From Cryoendolithus antarcticus (lineage: Eukaryota; Ascomycota; Dothideomycetes; Cladosporiales; Cladosporiaceae), in contig NAJO01000027.1 of the NCBI GenBank assembly GCA_002077065.1, forward strand, positions 496,001 through 560,000: a stretch of DNA of 64,000 bases, read 5' to 3'. The notes under the pieces are model-generated. The model was not told the DNA's origin. It was given only the letters and a program-made list of their open reading frames with translations, and searched no databases. Below are positions 9,886-19,885 of the stretch, piece after piece; the first letter of the stretch is position 1; each line of letters opens with the position of its first letter. The translations under genes and the position numbers were made by a program.

Positions 9886-10727
9886 ATGGCGTCCAAACAC
9901 TGCACAAGCCGCAGCCTCTTCGGCTCGCTGCTCCAGACCACACCTCACCGGTCCACCGCCCTTCCACCGCCCTTCCTCCTCCCCGCCTTCGCGCAAAGCA
10001 CCCCCTTCTCCACCACCTCCCCGGTATCCTCCAAGCCAACGAAGAAATGGAACAACTCGACCCGCGGCATGTCAGCAATCAAACGCTCCGGCCTCAATAA
10101 ACGCATCAAACTCTCCGTCGACCTTGCCAAACTGCCCCGCCCCGTTCTCGACCCTAGCCTGCGCTCTCAAGTCCAAGTCGATCCTAACCACGGCCTCTAC
10201 GGTTTCTTCAACACCACCCGCGACGCTCTCATGTCCCCCGAACAACTCCACGCCCACGGCCGCGGCTGGACGGTCCAAGAGTTGCGCGTCAAAAGCTGGG
10301 ATGACTTATGGCGGCTCTGGTGGGTTTCGGCACTCGAAGTCAACAGGATCAAAACTTACGAGCAAGAGCGGGAGCGTGTGAGAGCTGGTTATGGAGCTTA
10401 TGAGGCTGAGGGGCGGTTGAAGGAGGTTAGGTCGACGCAGAAGGCTGTTAGGCATGTGTTGACGGAACGGTGGTATGCTTGGGAGGCTGCTAGGGTTGCT
10501 GCGGTGGAGGATCCGGAGGTGGATTTGTTTCCGCCGAGTGGGGGGAGGGGGTTTGTGCCGGGACGGGGGAATGAGGAGGTGAGTTGAAGTCGAGATTGTG
10601 GGAATGTGGTGCGGTTTGCTGACACCTTTGACAGGAGGACGTAAAGACGGAGAAGCTGCCATTTCAGGAGGCGTTAGGGTCGTATCAGCCTGGTGTTGGG
10701 AGTGGGCAGCAGCCGACTGCTCCGTGA
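9886..10727 (+). CDS. MRPL4: Mitochondrial large-subunit ribosomal protein uL29m (MRP-L47 family)
   Basis: A structural protein of the large mitoribosomal subunit, placed near the polypeptide exit tunnel in yeast (established). Exon 1 is 9886-10578 and exon 2 is 10635-10727, with a 56 bp intron (GTGAGT...ACAG), giving 261 residues. Seen: a Ser/Thr/Pro-rich presequence, then RGMSAIKRSGLNKR, LPRPVLDP, DPNHGLYGFF, the family core HGRGWTVQELRVKSWDDL with LWWVSALEVNRI, and STQKAVRHVLTERWYAWEAAR. Exon 2 adds EDVKTEKLPFQEAL and a Gln/Pro-rich end. Without the intron the protein would end early in EEVS, leaving out the tail. Confidence 0.95.
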
Positions 10728-11241
10728 GGGCTTGCACCAGAATATGACGAAACGGGCCGCTACGTTCTCTCGATCAAAGTTGCATTGTTCTCAGCACTCC
10801 CGAGCGATCGAATCTGTCCATACCCCGAGAAGTCACTTCAGGTACTCGAACCGCTTTGCTCGAAGCATGTTCTGGACTCCACGACTATCGATTGCACCGC
10901 ATAGCTGTGGGCACGTCCGATTGACAATGTCTCAAGACGCTCAATGCTGCGCCGCTTCTGATCTCGCGGCGCCATCTGCAGTGGCCCGAACACAGAGCAC
11001 ATGGCCATACTTACCAATGCCGGGAGTCGGCTCATGTTCTGCTCTGCGGATACTCTAATGTGTTGCGCATACATCGATAGCTGAACTCGTGAGGCTAGCA
11101 GTCCGGCCGCACGACTGACCTTTCTACGAACCACTCATACCGGGAAATGGTGCAAGTCCCAATATCTAGTGAACCAAAAACATTAACTTGACCTCCTTAT
11201 TCAGGGACAACAGTCGAATTCCGTCCAATCTCTAATTTCAC
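10728..11241. other. Convergent intergenic region
   Basis: Lies between the 3' ends of MRPL4 and the secreted repeat protein. Short open frames only. No repeat or RNA gene was seen. Confidence 0.45.
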
Positions 11242-11448
11242 TCAAAATCTCCCCGTTACTCTCCACTTCTCCACGAAATCTCCCCCCTCCGCAAGCACAA
11301 CATCTCCGTTCTGAAGGACACAACTAGGATGGTTCATCGGGCTTGAAGGACACTTGCGACAATGCACTACTGCCTCCTGGATGGTGGCGCCTGGTGGGCA
11401 ATGCCAAGGCGCCGGGATAGTTGGCTGCGTCTCGCGAGGGACGACATG
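11242..11448 (-). pseudogene. Third cysteine module behind in-frame TAG of the secreted repeat protein
   Basis: Directly after the TAG at 11449-11451 the same frame stays open for 68 codons to a TGA at 11242-11244. It encodes HVVPRETQPTIPAP, then HCPPGAT, HCRKCPSS and PSCVLQNG. This matches the module before it (HIAPREILPDIPAG, RCPPNAT, RCRRCPSF, PRCVYRNG) with all four cysteines kept. The TAG aligns with the Gln of APATVEQHIAPRE, so a single CAG-to-TAG change explains it. The segment may be dead, may be reached by stop-codon readthrough, or may be joined by splicing. See the findings. Confidence 0.7.
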
Positions 11449-13638
11449 CTATTCCTCAGTGGCGGGCGCCGGGATCGGGGGATTTCGCGCTGTAGTCTGC
11501 GCCGGCTTATTTAAGTTAAGCTGTCCCGTGGACGTGGGCACAGTGGTGCCGTTTCTGTAGACACACCTAGGCAGACCCATGAAGCTTGGACATCGACGAC
11601 ATCTCATGTTCACCGTTGTGAACGTGGCGTTAGGCGGGCAGCGCGGTCCCGCAGGGATGTCGGGCAGTATCTCGCGAGGGGCGATATGCTGTTCCACGGT
11701 TGCGGGCGCCGCACGGGCAGAGACTGCATCAGCGCTCTGGACAGGCTGTGGTAGGACGTGTTTCGGATCGGGAACGTGGACGGAAGTCCCGTTCGGGTAA
11801 AGACAGGTCCCTTTAGGGAGCCCAATGCAGTTTGACTTAGTCTTACAGTGCGGGTGTAGCTTGATGAGCTTGGCACCAAGTGGGCATTTCGAAGGCTTAG
11901 CGAGGGAGTCGCGAGGAACGATGCGCTCTTCTCCCACGAGTTCAGGCTCTGAGTGGAAGAGCTGATCACCATGGCTGGACACCGATTCGGCATCCATGTC
12001 TCTTTCCTTCATCGTTACGCTGTCGACAGATCCCCGACCCCGGAAGACAGCCGCGACACTCCGAGCACAACGTCGCCATTTGTGGTGCGATGGCTTATAA
12101 GCTTTGTGTCCCTCCCACGGGCACTTGTTGCCAGGTTTCCCGTCATCGGGAACCCACTTTGGTTTCGTCCAGCCATACTTGCCAAAGATATTGTCCACTT
12201 CGCAGAGCTTCATGGGGTAGCCGGCGGTCGGGGCCGTAAGGCTAGCGGACGTCTTAGACGGGCAAGAAGTCGTTGTGGAAGGTTCCAGGGTTGTGAGGAT
12301 TGTTTTGACTGTCTTGGATGGCGAGGAAGGTACTGGTATGGTGGTCATTGTGACGACTACTGTACCTGGAGCGGTGTCTATGTGCGTTGGGAGGGTGGTC
12401 ATCGTGACTATTGCTGTGCTTCCCGAGGAAGATGGACAGCTGGTCGAGACTGTGGTGTCGAGGATTGTTGTTACGATTTTGGAAGTTTTGGTGGACGTTG
12501 CGACTGTTGGGCAAGGCGTGGTGCTCTCCGGCTCGACGGTGCTGAGGATTGTCTTCACTATCTTCGAAGTCGTCGTTGGTGTAGTCGATGTCGTTGACGT
12601 CCTGGCCGATGAACAAGGGTCGCTTTCCGGCTCGATGGTCCTGAGGATAGTTTTCACGACCTTCGACATACTGGACGATGTTGAGTGCGTACTGGCAGAA
12701 CTAGGAGAAGTTTCCTTCGAGGCCGTAACGAACGTCGTCAGGGTAACAAAGCTCTTGGGCGACTCGGCGGCTGTGTGATCAGACATACTCGCTCCAGCAG
12801 TAGACGTGTAGACCACTACAGATGGCTTCCCCGAGCACTCGGGCCCATTACAAGGATCGCCGCCCTGCTGCAAAATCACATTGACATTGACGTTGGTGTC
12901 GCCGTCGCCATTAGCAACGACATCGCGTTTCTCCTCGCCACCAAGGAGATCGCTGGGGCTGCTGACTTCAGCATCGCGCTTGCTAATACCGACAAGGTAG
13001 CCTGGGCCGCCCTTGTACGGCAGTGAGTCGAAATCGAAGTCTGGAGCCAATGGTGGGTTTCTCCTAGACATCAGCTCTGCTTCGCTCGTGTCCTGCTTAG
13101 CGGCCGCAACATCGCGCTTCTCCGCGCCGCCAAGAAGATAATCACCGCCATTTGGAAATCCATCGCCGTCAAAGTCGAAGTCAGGGGCAAGCGGCGGAAG
13201 TCTCTTGGATAGTAACTCTGCTTCCCTGGTAGCGCCGATCTCAGGCGCGACATCGTGCTTACAGCTTGGGCCTACGACTGAGCTGTCGCCGTGAATTGGC
13301 CACTTCATCTCGGCCTTCGTGGGCCGTCTGTCGTTCCTCCCGCCGCCGGGCCATCTCTTGGGCAGAGCGTTGGAGGCGACGGCCCAGAAGCGGTCGAGGA
13401 AGCTGCGTTTCGCTGGCTGGATTTCGATAGCATCCTGGCGATCGTGGCCGAGGTTCTTGCCGCGAAGATCACCGTGGGTGCTGACGATCGTGGTGCCGGA
13501 TGATAGATTGTAGTGAAGATCTAGCCCGAACCTGTCGGAATGGCCGGCTGCTTTGGGGACGACGAGGCCGGCGACGGAAGCTGTGTGTAAGGCGGCGCAG
13601 AGTCCGAGAACTAGAAATTGCTTGAATAGGGAGCGCAT
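11449..13638 (-). CDS. Secreted repeat protein with kexin sites and cysteine modules
   Basis: 729 residues up to the TAG, in one exon. Not a family I can name. In order: a signal peptide (about 1-24), a spacer, then two related units that end in Lys-Arg. Residues 140-175 read AELLSKR, LPPLAPDFDFD ... LLGGAEKR. Residues 187-221 read AELMSRR, NPPLAPDFDFD ... LVGISKR. A degenerate third unit (about 222-238) ends in GGEEKR. Basic pairs around a conserved core are what Kex2 cuts in fungal peptide precursors (family knowledge; processing here is inferred). Next comes a Ser/Thr-rich stretch with four copies of a SK(x)VKTIL(x)T unit, then a region with CEVDNIFGKYGW, and two cysteine modules with the pattern C...C..(x)C...C(x)(x)NGT. 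The Thr-rich part suggests O-glycosylation and an extracellular or wall location. Confidence 0.8.
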   Translation of the reverse strand: MRSLFKQFLVLGLCAALHTASVAGLVVPKAAGHSDRFGLDLHYNLSSGTTIVSTHGDLRGKNLGHDRQDAIEIQPAKRSFLDRFWAVASNALPKRWPGGGRNDRRPTKAEMKWPIHGDSSVVGPSCKHDVAPEIGATREAELLSKRLPPLAPDFDFDGDGFPNGGDYLLGGAEKRDVAAAKQDTSEAELMSRRNPPLAPDFDFDSLPYKGGPGYLVGISKRDAEVSSPSDLLGGEEKRDVVANGDGDTNVNVNVILQQGGDPCNGPECSGKPSVVVYTSTAGASMSDHTAAESPKSFVTLTTFVTASKETSPSSASTHSTSSSMSKVVKTILRTIEPESDPCSSARTSTTSTTPTTTSKIVKTILSTVEPESTTPCPTVATSTKTSKIVTTILDTTVSTSCPSSSGSTAIVTMTTLPTHIDTAPGTVVVTMTTIPVPSSPSKTVKTILTTLEPSTTTSCPSKTSASLTAPTAGYPMKLCEVDNIFGKYGWTKPKWVPDDGKPGNKCPWEGHKAYKPSHHKWRRCARSVAAVFRGRGSVDSVTMKERDMDAESVSSHGDQLFHSEPELVGEERIVPRDSLAKPSKCPLGAKLIKLHPHCKTKSNCIGLPKGTCLYPNGTSVHVPDPKHVLPQPVQSADAVSARAAPATVEQHIAPREILPDIPAGPRCPPNATFTTVNMRCRRCPSFMGLPRCVYRNGTTVPTSTGQLNLNKPAQTTARNPPIPAPATEE

Positions 13639-14482
13639 GCTGGGGGGTAGGATGATCCAGGGACCTCAGGCTGGGCCGAAGAGGTATCAATCTGTGGTAA
13701 AGCCGTAGATTATAAGGAAGGAGGAAGTGTTGAACTTATTGGAAACAAGAGAAATCTGCCCGGCCCACTATGGTGTGGGTTTCGCCTCGGATCTGGTCCA
13801 GAGTGTTGGTGTCCAGTCATGTTCAAGATGTATCTAGCGGGTTTCGCATACTACGGACGTCAGCAGCATCCGAGAGGCAGGTATGGATCGAGAACTGAGA
13901 GTCGTGACTACAAACAAAAGACTAGCCCGTCTGCCTTTGCCGAACGTCTAAACGTTGTTCACTAAGGACGAGAGCTGCAGGAAAGAGCGCTGAGGATTAC
14001 CAACACCAACAAGGCAGTCCAGATTCCAACACGGCCGAACCTCATCCCATATGTGCCAGCATAGTGTGAACAAGTCAGTCGTGTCTATACTACAGCATAC
14101 CTGCCAAAAACCAGGTCAGCATCCTCAAAGTACACAACCAGATTCGGCCCTTACTTCAAGGTATCGCATTCACCGTGCCTGTTCCGAGCCTGAAGCAGAA
14201 CACTCAGTGGTATATTCACCGGCAAACAATCACTCAGACCTGATCTCCCCGCGAACAAGCATAAGGTAGCCGCAGGAGTTCTCGCAGTCCATGTTCTTGG
14301 CAGAGAGTGAGTGAAAGTAAAGTGCGAGATATAGTGCGGTCTTACTATATACAAGATCAGCCGTGTCTATACTATGCTATACATACAGATACAGGTCAGC
14401 GTGACCGCCCACGAATGAACGCTAATCAAAGCGCCAGACCAAAGCGTATTGTGCGACGAATTGAGTGGTGAGTGACCCCATC
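13639..14482. other. Intergenic region upstream of the repeat-protein gene
   Basis: Holds the promoter of the secreted repeat protein and the 3' flank of MDJ1. An imperfect direct repeat lies at 14071-14120 and 14352-14400 (listed separately). No gene was recognised. Confidence 0.5.
14071..14400 (+). repeat. Imperfect direct repeat, two copies of about 49 bp
   Basis: Copy 1 (14071-14120) and copy 2 (14352-14400) share CGTGTCTATACTA in the middle and CAGGTCAGC at the end, with similar sequence between. The copies are 281 bp apart. No open frame or terminal inverted repeat marks a transposon. The function is unknown. Confidence 0.6.
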
Positions 14483-16231
14483 CTATCCCGATCCTGATCC
14501 CGAAGCCTTCTTCGGCGGCTCCTCGCTCTCCTGTGAAGGTGGCGGCGCACTTCCAGAAGAGCCAGATCCATGCTGCTCGTGCTGTCCCGAGATGTTATGC
14601 CACAAATTCTTCAAGAACCCTTCGTTCTTGTGTCGCTCCTCCTCTGCGCTGCCGGGAGGCGCTGCACTGGTGCTCGGACTACTCGCCGTACTCGATGCCG
14701 CAGCTGCTGCAGAGCCAGAGCCAGAGCCAGAGCCAGAGCTGGGCGGCGGAGGCTCCTTGAACTGCCCCAAATTCATCACCCGCTTCGCACTCTTATCCCC
14801 CATCTCATCCGCCAACATCTCAATAATCGTGCGCTGATTGATGGAAAGATATTTCGGCATCTGCACCTTGAACTCCACCCTCAAATCGCCGTTCTGCGCT
14901 TTCCGCCCGGCGTTCAGCTTCTTCATGCCCTTGCCTGCCATGGTGATCTTATCGCCGGTGCCTGTGCCAGTGCCGACTTTGACCTTGACGTCGCCGTCGA
15001 GAGTCGGGATGGTGATTTCGCCGCCGAGCACGGCGGTTGTGAGGGGTATGGAAGCTGTATAGAGGACATCGGAGCCGTTGCGGGAGAACTTCGAGTCCGG
15101 CGCGACGCGGATGAAGACGTAGAGGTCGCCTTTGTTGGCGCGGGCGTTGGGGTTTGCGGCCTGGCCGGTGGGTGGGTAGTCGCCTTCGCCCATGACTCGG
15201 AGTCGCATGCCATCTTCCACTCCACCGGGGATCTGCACGTTCACTGTCTGTCGCTCCCTCACGGCTCCGTTGCCCTTGCAAGTCCCACATTCGCTCCCTC
15301 GAGGTATTGTGACACCCTGTCCTCCACACGTAGAGCAAGTCGAGCCCATCTGAAAGCCGCCTTGCATGAAGTGCACTCTTGTGCCTGTCCCGTCGCAACT
15401 CTTACACTTGCTCCGACTCGTCCCCTTCTTCAGCCCATCGCCCTTGCACGTCCCGCACTTGACCAGCGGCGTAATGACGATCTCTTTCTCCACACCCTTC
15501 GCAGCATCCATGAACGAGATATTCGTCTGCACCTCAATATTCTCGCCTACCAACGTCTCTTCCTGGAACGGCCCACCTCCCCTGCCTCTTCGCGCACCCG
15601 TTCCGCCAAAAGCATTGAACAGATCCTCGAAATTGATGTCCGCTCCAAACCCTCCTCCAGTCCCAGCCCTCGTTTGCCCTCCAAATCCTCCGAACCCGCC
15701 GAACGGACTTCCGCCGCCGCCGAACGGGCTCCCTCCGCCTGGAGGATCAGGGCCCCCAGCGCCTTGGTCGAAAGCCGCCGCGCCGTATTGATCGTACATC
15801 GCCTTTTTATTCGAGTCCGTAAGTATTTCGTACGCGGCTTGCGCGTCGCCGAACTTCGCTTTTGCTTGAGGCTCTTTGTTGGTGTCTGGATGCCATTTCT
15901 TGGCGAGACCGTAGTACGCTTTCTTGATCTCGCCGGCTGAAGCGGTTTTGGGCACACCGAGAACGTCGTAAGGATTCTTCGTGGCTTTTACTGAAGGGGA
16001 GGCGTGAAACGTTCGGCGCTGGGATATCCGGTTGTGATTGTTGCGGAGGCAGCATTGTGATGATGGAGGCGATACTGAGGGCCGATGGCGGGAATGTAAT
16101 GAGAATTGTCGATGCCGGGGGCTTTCTCGTGGGCGATCATTGTATGGCTGATGGTTGGATGGTCGGCTTGTGGCCAGTATGCGCAAGGGCTGCGCTGCCC
16201 GTGGGAGCAGCGCTGGTGATGCTATGCTCAT
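14483..16231 (-). CDS. MDJ1: Mitochondrial DnaJ-type co-chaperone Mdj1
   Basis: A type I J-protein that stimulates the ATPase of matrix Hsp70 (Ssc1) and delivers unfolded clients (family knowledge). 582 residues in one exon. Seen: an Arg/Ser/His-rich presequence (about 1-80), a J domain from [13 protein letters not shown] (about 85-150) with the HPD triad in KKWHPDTNK, a Gly/Phe-rich region (about 160-215), and four CxxCxGxG zinc motifs ([32 protein letters not shown]; about 255-325). The C-terminal peptide-binding domain contains [12 protein letters not shown] and [12 protein letters not shown]. The tail is low complexity with a GSGSGSGS run. The partner Ssc1 is encoded at 24.4 kb and the Lon protease at 35.5 kb. 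Confidence 0.97.
   Translation of the reverse strand: MSIASPALLPRAAQPLRILATSRPSNHQPYNDRPRESPRHRQFSLHSRHRPSVSPPSSQCCLRNNHNRISQRRTFHASPSVKATKNPYDVLGVPKTASAGEIKKAYYGLAKKWHPDTNKEPQAKAKFGDAQAAYEILTDSNKKAMYDQYGAAAFDQGAGGPDPPGGGSPFGGGGSPFGGFGGFGGQTRAGTGGGFGADINFEDLFNAFGGTGARRGRGGGPFQEETLVGENIEVQTNISFMDAAKGVEKEIVITPLVKCGTCKGDGLKKGTSRSKCKSCDGTGTRVHFMQGGFQMGSTCSTCGGQGVTIPRGSECGTCKGNGAVRERQTVNVQIPGGVEDGMRLRVMGEGDYPPTGQAANPNARANKGDLYVFIRVAPDSKFSRNGSDVLYTASIPLTTAVLGGEITIPTLDGDVKVKVGTGTGTGDKITMAGKGMKKLNAGRKAQNGDLRVEFKVQMPKYLSINQRTIIEMLADEMGDKSAKRVMNLGQFKEPPPPSSGSGSGSGSAAAAASSTASSPSTSAAPPGSAEEERHKNEGFLKNLWHNISGQHEQHGSGSSGSAPPPSQESEEPPKKASGSGSG
14711..14740 (+). repeat. Hexanucleotide repeat (AGAGCC)n within MDJ1
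   Basis: Four perfect AGAGCC units and one AGAGCT unit. On the coding strand they encode the Gly-Ser repeat in the Mdj1 C-terminal tail. The length keeps the frame, so copy-number change would only lengthen or shorten the tail. Confidence 0.85.
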
Positions 16232-16869
16232 TGTGAAGGATATGCGATGAGATGCGATACTGCACTCGATGCATCGTCAAATGAAACGGATCATCAGTCA
16301 CAATTGTTTCCATCACCGAGGCCTGCATCAAAAAGTGCGGAACACCTCCGATCACTCCCGAAACATCGAGATCATGAGCAGACAAGATCAGCATTCTCCT
16401 CTCCTTTCACAATACTCTCGTGCATCTATGAACATGTCCGCTGTAGCAATTCAACACGCATCCGCTAGCGAGATACGCATGCAATTTGTTTCTCCTAATA
16501 GCATGAAGTTTGGCTCTCCAATTGCAGGCAGAAAGCGATTCACTATATCAGCTGCTTCGATATGAAGCACCACCAATGTGTCAGATTTTGGGCGAAGCGG
16601 AAGCGCTGGCTACTAGCAACGATTGGATGGCCACATATAGCAAACTGGAGATTCATGTAGGCCCAAATTGTGCAGAACTGGATGCTGAAGTCTCTTTGAC
16701 ACCCATGCCATATGATATGTACACATTAGAAAATTGTACATTCGCCGTACAGTGACGTCCCCAAGAACATGAGAAGTTCTGTACCGAGAATGCCTGACTT
16801 CCGTCCCACAACGCCATACTCAAAGGGGTATACGCAATCCAATCCTCTCCTGTACATATATTTCATATA
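16232..16869. other. Intergenic region
   Basis: Lies between the MDJ1 start and the SAP30-like stop codon. Short open frames (for example 16510-16755 plus) resemble no known protein. Nothing else was seen. Confidence 0.45.
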
Positions 16870-17535
16870 TCAACCCTTCTTCACATACACCGGCGCCGAT
16901 CGTACGCGAAATGCTTTGTCTGTCCCCCATGTCAGCATCCAACTTTCCCTCCAAGTCGCAGCTTCAGTTGTTAATGTTACAGATGGGAAGACATACCTCT
17001 GTTCCTCACCCCGTAAACAAACTCCACCACCACCTCGCCTTCACTCACCGCCATCGCGCCAAAATGTCTTCTCACAGCGGTAGCTAGCACTTCCCTCCCG
17101 ACCCTTCTTTTACTCCTATACCTCGCCATTGTAGGACTCTGCCTCCCGATTCCAGGATTCGTGAGCAGCGCTTGCCGAAGGGGCGTCGTGAAGGCCGCGG
17201 GCAGAGGGAGGGCGTGAGACGTGCGGTAGGCATCTAGGATCGGGAGGGACGTGGTGTGCCAGGACATCTAGGGTCGTGTTAGTTCGGGGCGTTGTCTTGT
17301 AGCATGTAGTTAGATGTACGCCTGCTTCTTGACTGAGGGGACCGACTTCTGCGCTTGCTAACGCGAGGTCCTTGAGCGCGCTCCCGTGGACGATGTCCTT
17401 CCCGTTGCCGCCGTTGAGAAGTGTCTGCTGTTTGCTCTTTCTCGCATGGGCAGCGGCTGCTATCTGGCGTTCGCGGATCGTCGACGCATCGGATCTCGAG
17501 TCCTCGGCTGGGGGTTTCGCTTTGGCGGGAGGCAT
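16870..17535 (-). CDS. SAP30: SAP30-type Sin3-binding protein of the histone deacetylase complex
   Basis: Sap30 bridges Sin3 and the Rpd3-type deacetylase in transcriptional repression (family knowledge). Three exons, 17535-17320, 17267-16997 and 16919-16870, with introns of 52 and 77 bp, give 178 residues. Exon 1 encodes a charged, disordered N terminus (MPPAKAKPPAEDSRSD). Exon 2 encodes the Sin3-binding domain: WHTTSLPILDAYRTSH, GIGRQSPTMARYRSKRRV, LATAVRRHFGAMAVSE and VVEFVYGVRNR. Exon 3 completes it with DKAFRVRSAPVYVKKG. The last exon is supported because VRNRDKAFR continues the conserved end of this domain, while the unspliced frame reads into GMSSHL and a stop. The protein is short, as fungal Sap30 proteins are. 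Confidence 0.88.
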
Positions 17536-17924
17536 TGTCTTTCGAGTGTAGGGCAGACGAAAAATGATATGTACACAAAACTGATCGTCATCGAGGAAGC
17601 ATTGCTCTTGTTCGTGCGAAGTCAACGATGCGGTGTACTAGGATAATCAAGAAGGACTAATTGGCAGCACCAGCTCGGCGATGTCGCGTGCTGAGCGCGT
17701 GGTAGATTGGATTTCTTGCGTGATGTCATGCTCGAGTCATGCATGCAGGGCGGAAGTCTTCGCACGATCGCGGAGAGCTTGGCATCCAGTCGCGAACTTC
17801 GACTTCGAGATGCGCTTGTGGGGAACCAGACACTGCGATCCGCCAACCAAATCGCCCACTGTAAATCGACCAGCATACGCACACGCTCTCCACGCGACTC
17901 TCTCCCACACTCTCTAAACAAGCA
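17536..17924. promoter_or_regulatory. Divergent promoter region, SAP30 / SME1
   Basis: 389 bp between two divergent start codons must contain both promoters. A pyrimidine-rich stretch (CTCTCCCACACTCTC) precedes the SME1 ATG. No specific operator was recognised. Confidence 0.5.
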
Positions 17925-18292
17925 ATGTCCGGTCGACCCCGAGGCGGAGGCGGCAAAGTCCTGCTCCCGCCCATAAACTTCATCTTCAAGCTGCTGCAAT
18001 CGCACGCGACCGTGCAGATCTGGCTGTACGAGCAAGTCGGAATCCGGATTGAGGGGAAAATCCGCGGATTCGATGAGTTTATGAATCTGGTGGTGGATGA
18101 GGCGGTGGAGGTGAAGCAGCAGGGGAAGGGAGGGGTTAAGGTCGAGGAGATGGAGGATGGGGGACGGCGGACGTTGGGTGAGTACGATGGGAGAGTGGAC
18201 GGTGTGGCATGGGGACGATGGGCTGACTTTGATATGTAGGGCGGATTTTGTTGAAGGGGGATAACGTTTCGTTGATACAAGCGCTGGAGTGA
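17925..18292 (+). CDS. SME1: Spliceosomal Sm protein E
   Basis: A core component of the heptameric Sm ring that assembles on U1, U2, U4 and U5 snRNAs (family knowledge). Exon 1 is 17925-18177 and exon 2 is 18240-18292, with a 62 bp intron (GTGAGT...GTAG), giving 101 residues, close to the usual 90-95. Seen: the Sm1 motif in LYEQVGIRIEGKIRGFDEFMN followed by LVVDEAVEV, and the Sm2 motif GRILLKGDNVSLIQ in exon 2. An acidic/Gly loop (KQQGKGGVKVEEMEDGG) between the motifs is slightly long. Confidence 0.96.
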
Positions 18293-18564
18293 GCGCATTG
18301 CGAGGCATCATCAAGACGTCGAAGCAACAGGGGAAGGACGCCAAATCACCGAATCGACGATACTGAGGCTCCCTGGATCCCACGATAGACTTACGCGCAG
18401 CTAAGCCCGGCTGGCACAGTCGGAAGGCAATCGAGACGACCGCGGAGATCGCTGAAGGGAGGAACCCAGAGAGCGCAAGAGTCCGGCTTCGAAGCCGCGA
18501 GTTTCATGGGTCATGTCAACGATGTGAGTAGCCCTCACGCCGCTACTGCACAAGTCAATAGTGC

Positions 18565-19422
18565 TTATGCATGTCCACAAGTCACGAATCGACCATCTCC
18601 AACGGCCACTGCATCGACCTGCCAATCCCATTCGGTGGTGGGGATCTCTACCTCATTCCCGACGAACTGCTCAGCAAGGCAGAGCCCGACTACTTGCGCG
18701 TCAATGGCACGGTACCAGTGAAGAAACGTTAGGGAAGACCCACCTAAGTACGGCTTTCGCCTCTTCCCACCTTCGCAGTACCTGGCAAGGAATTCATCGT
18801 AGAAGCCAGCTCCATGCCCCAGTCGCCTTCCCTCTGCATCGAACGCAACACCAGGTACGACAATCAAGTCAAGTTCACCTTCCACTTCCCCCTTTTCCAC
18901 CAGCCCCACCCCACCCATAGCATTCTCCCTCCCCGCCACACTCTCATCACTCAAACTCGGGATTCCCCACCGATCTCTCTCCAACCCTGCATACTCCGCC
19001 ACATCCTGCAGTCGCAGCATGTCCATCACCCTTCTCCCATTCCCAGAATCAGCTCCACCCTTCGGACGATGCAGGTAAGGTACAAATACCGCTTTGCCGC
19101 AGTACAGGGCATCGCGGACCAGAATGTCAGTGCTGGCTTCGCCTACGGGCATGGACAAGTAGACTCCAATACGTTTAGCGTGCATGTATTCAGACATAGT
19201 GAGTACCAGGTCCTGCCCAGCGCGAGACTGTCGGACAAGGGCGTCGTTGGATGCTGCGGACACTTTTGAGCGGATTGCTTTGCGGAGGGCATGTTTTGTA
19301 TCCCGGATGTCGGTCGCAGGGCTTGTCATTGTGGATATTTGCTGGTTCATAGCTTGGGCTTTGAGTGCTCGAACACCGGCAGAAAGCGCGCCTGGCGGGA
19401 TTTCGGCCAGACAGCAGGACAT
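18565..19422 (-). CDS. FAU1: 5-formyltetrahydrofolate cyclo-ligase
   Basis: Converts 5-formyl-THF to 5,10-methenyl-THF with ATP and so returns a storage folate to one-carbon metabolism (family knowledge). Exon 1 is 19422-18744 and exon 2 is 18689-18565, with a 54 bp intron, giving 267 residues. Seen: KHALRKAIRSKV at the N-terminal end of the fold, YLSMPVGEASTD, the substrate-loop stretch ELDLIVVPGVAFDAEGRRLG, and the ATP-site motif GHGAGFYDEFL. The splice joins KPYL to VGLCLAEQF, which restores the conserved VGLA(L/C)xEQ strand. Unspliced, the frame stays open but inserts 18 foreign residues. The start could also be Met25 or Met32: the 24 residues before Met25 look little conserved. Confidence 0.92.
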   Translation of the reverse strand: MSCCLAEIPPGALSAGVRALKAQAMNQQISTMTSPATDIRDTKHALRKAIRSKVSAASNDALVRQSRAGQDLVLTMSEYMHAKRIGVYLSMPVGEASTDILVRDALYCGKAVFVPYLHRPKGGADSGNGRRVMDMLRLQDVAEYAGLERDRWGIPSLSDESVAGRENAMGGVGLVEKGEVEGELDLIVVPGVAFDAEGRRLGHGAGFYDEFLARYCEGGKRRKPYLGGSSLTFLHWYRAIDAQVVGLCLAEQFVGNEVEIPTTEWDWQVDAVAVGDGRFVTCGHA

Positions 19423-19885
19423 GCTGGAAACATTCGGCTGGGCAGCTTAGGTTGATGTTGGGACCGGCATCCTGATTAACAGAGTACGTTGGGCAGGTTC
19501 ACCTTGACGTGCCAAAGTCATCGAGTCTATGATATAGGGCGAAGCACTGAATTAATCATGTCCAAGATCGTGCTTCGGGTTCGGGATTGGGTCCTCTCTA
19601 ATACTGGTACCAGTGATGTCTGTCCGGCCCTGCGCCACGAATAACTTCAGCGACATGATGGCCTGTGCTTTCCTGAGCCGCGACGACATGTCTTGGTGAA
19701 CGCTCAGCACTCCCTTCGACTTGCCATCTAATCTCGCCGCCCACCACTACACTCGCTGTTCTTCACCGCAAACACCTCCAACACATTGACCGACGCACTC
19801 TACAACCTCCGCCCCCCAAAGCACCCATCCAGCGGAGCCGCGCCCCGACTCGCCGCCGTCTGGTCACGACATACATCCACCCAAC
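19423..19885. promoter_or_regulatory. Divergent promoter region, FAU1 / ROT1
   Basis: 463 bp between two divergent start codons. A CT-rich leader with ACTACACTC and CAAACACC lies before the ROT1 ATG. No specific regulatory site was recognised. Confidence 0.45.

Noticed and set aside
11449..13638. Ustiloxin-type ribosomal peptide cluster around the repeat protein
   Set aside because: No DUF3328 oxidase, tyrosinase or methyltransferase gene lies nearby. Only the precursor-like layout is present.
14570..15940. Plus-strand open frame of 456 aa opposite MDJ1
   Set aside because: Antisense to the J domain and zinc fingers; no family motif.
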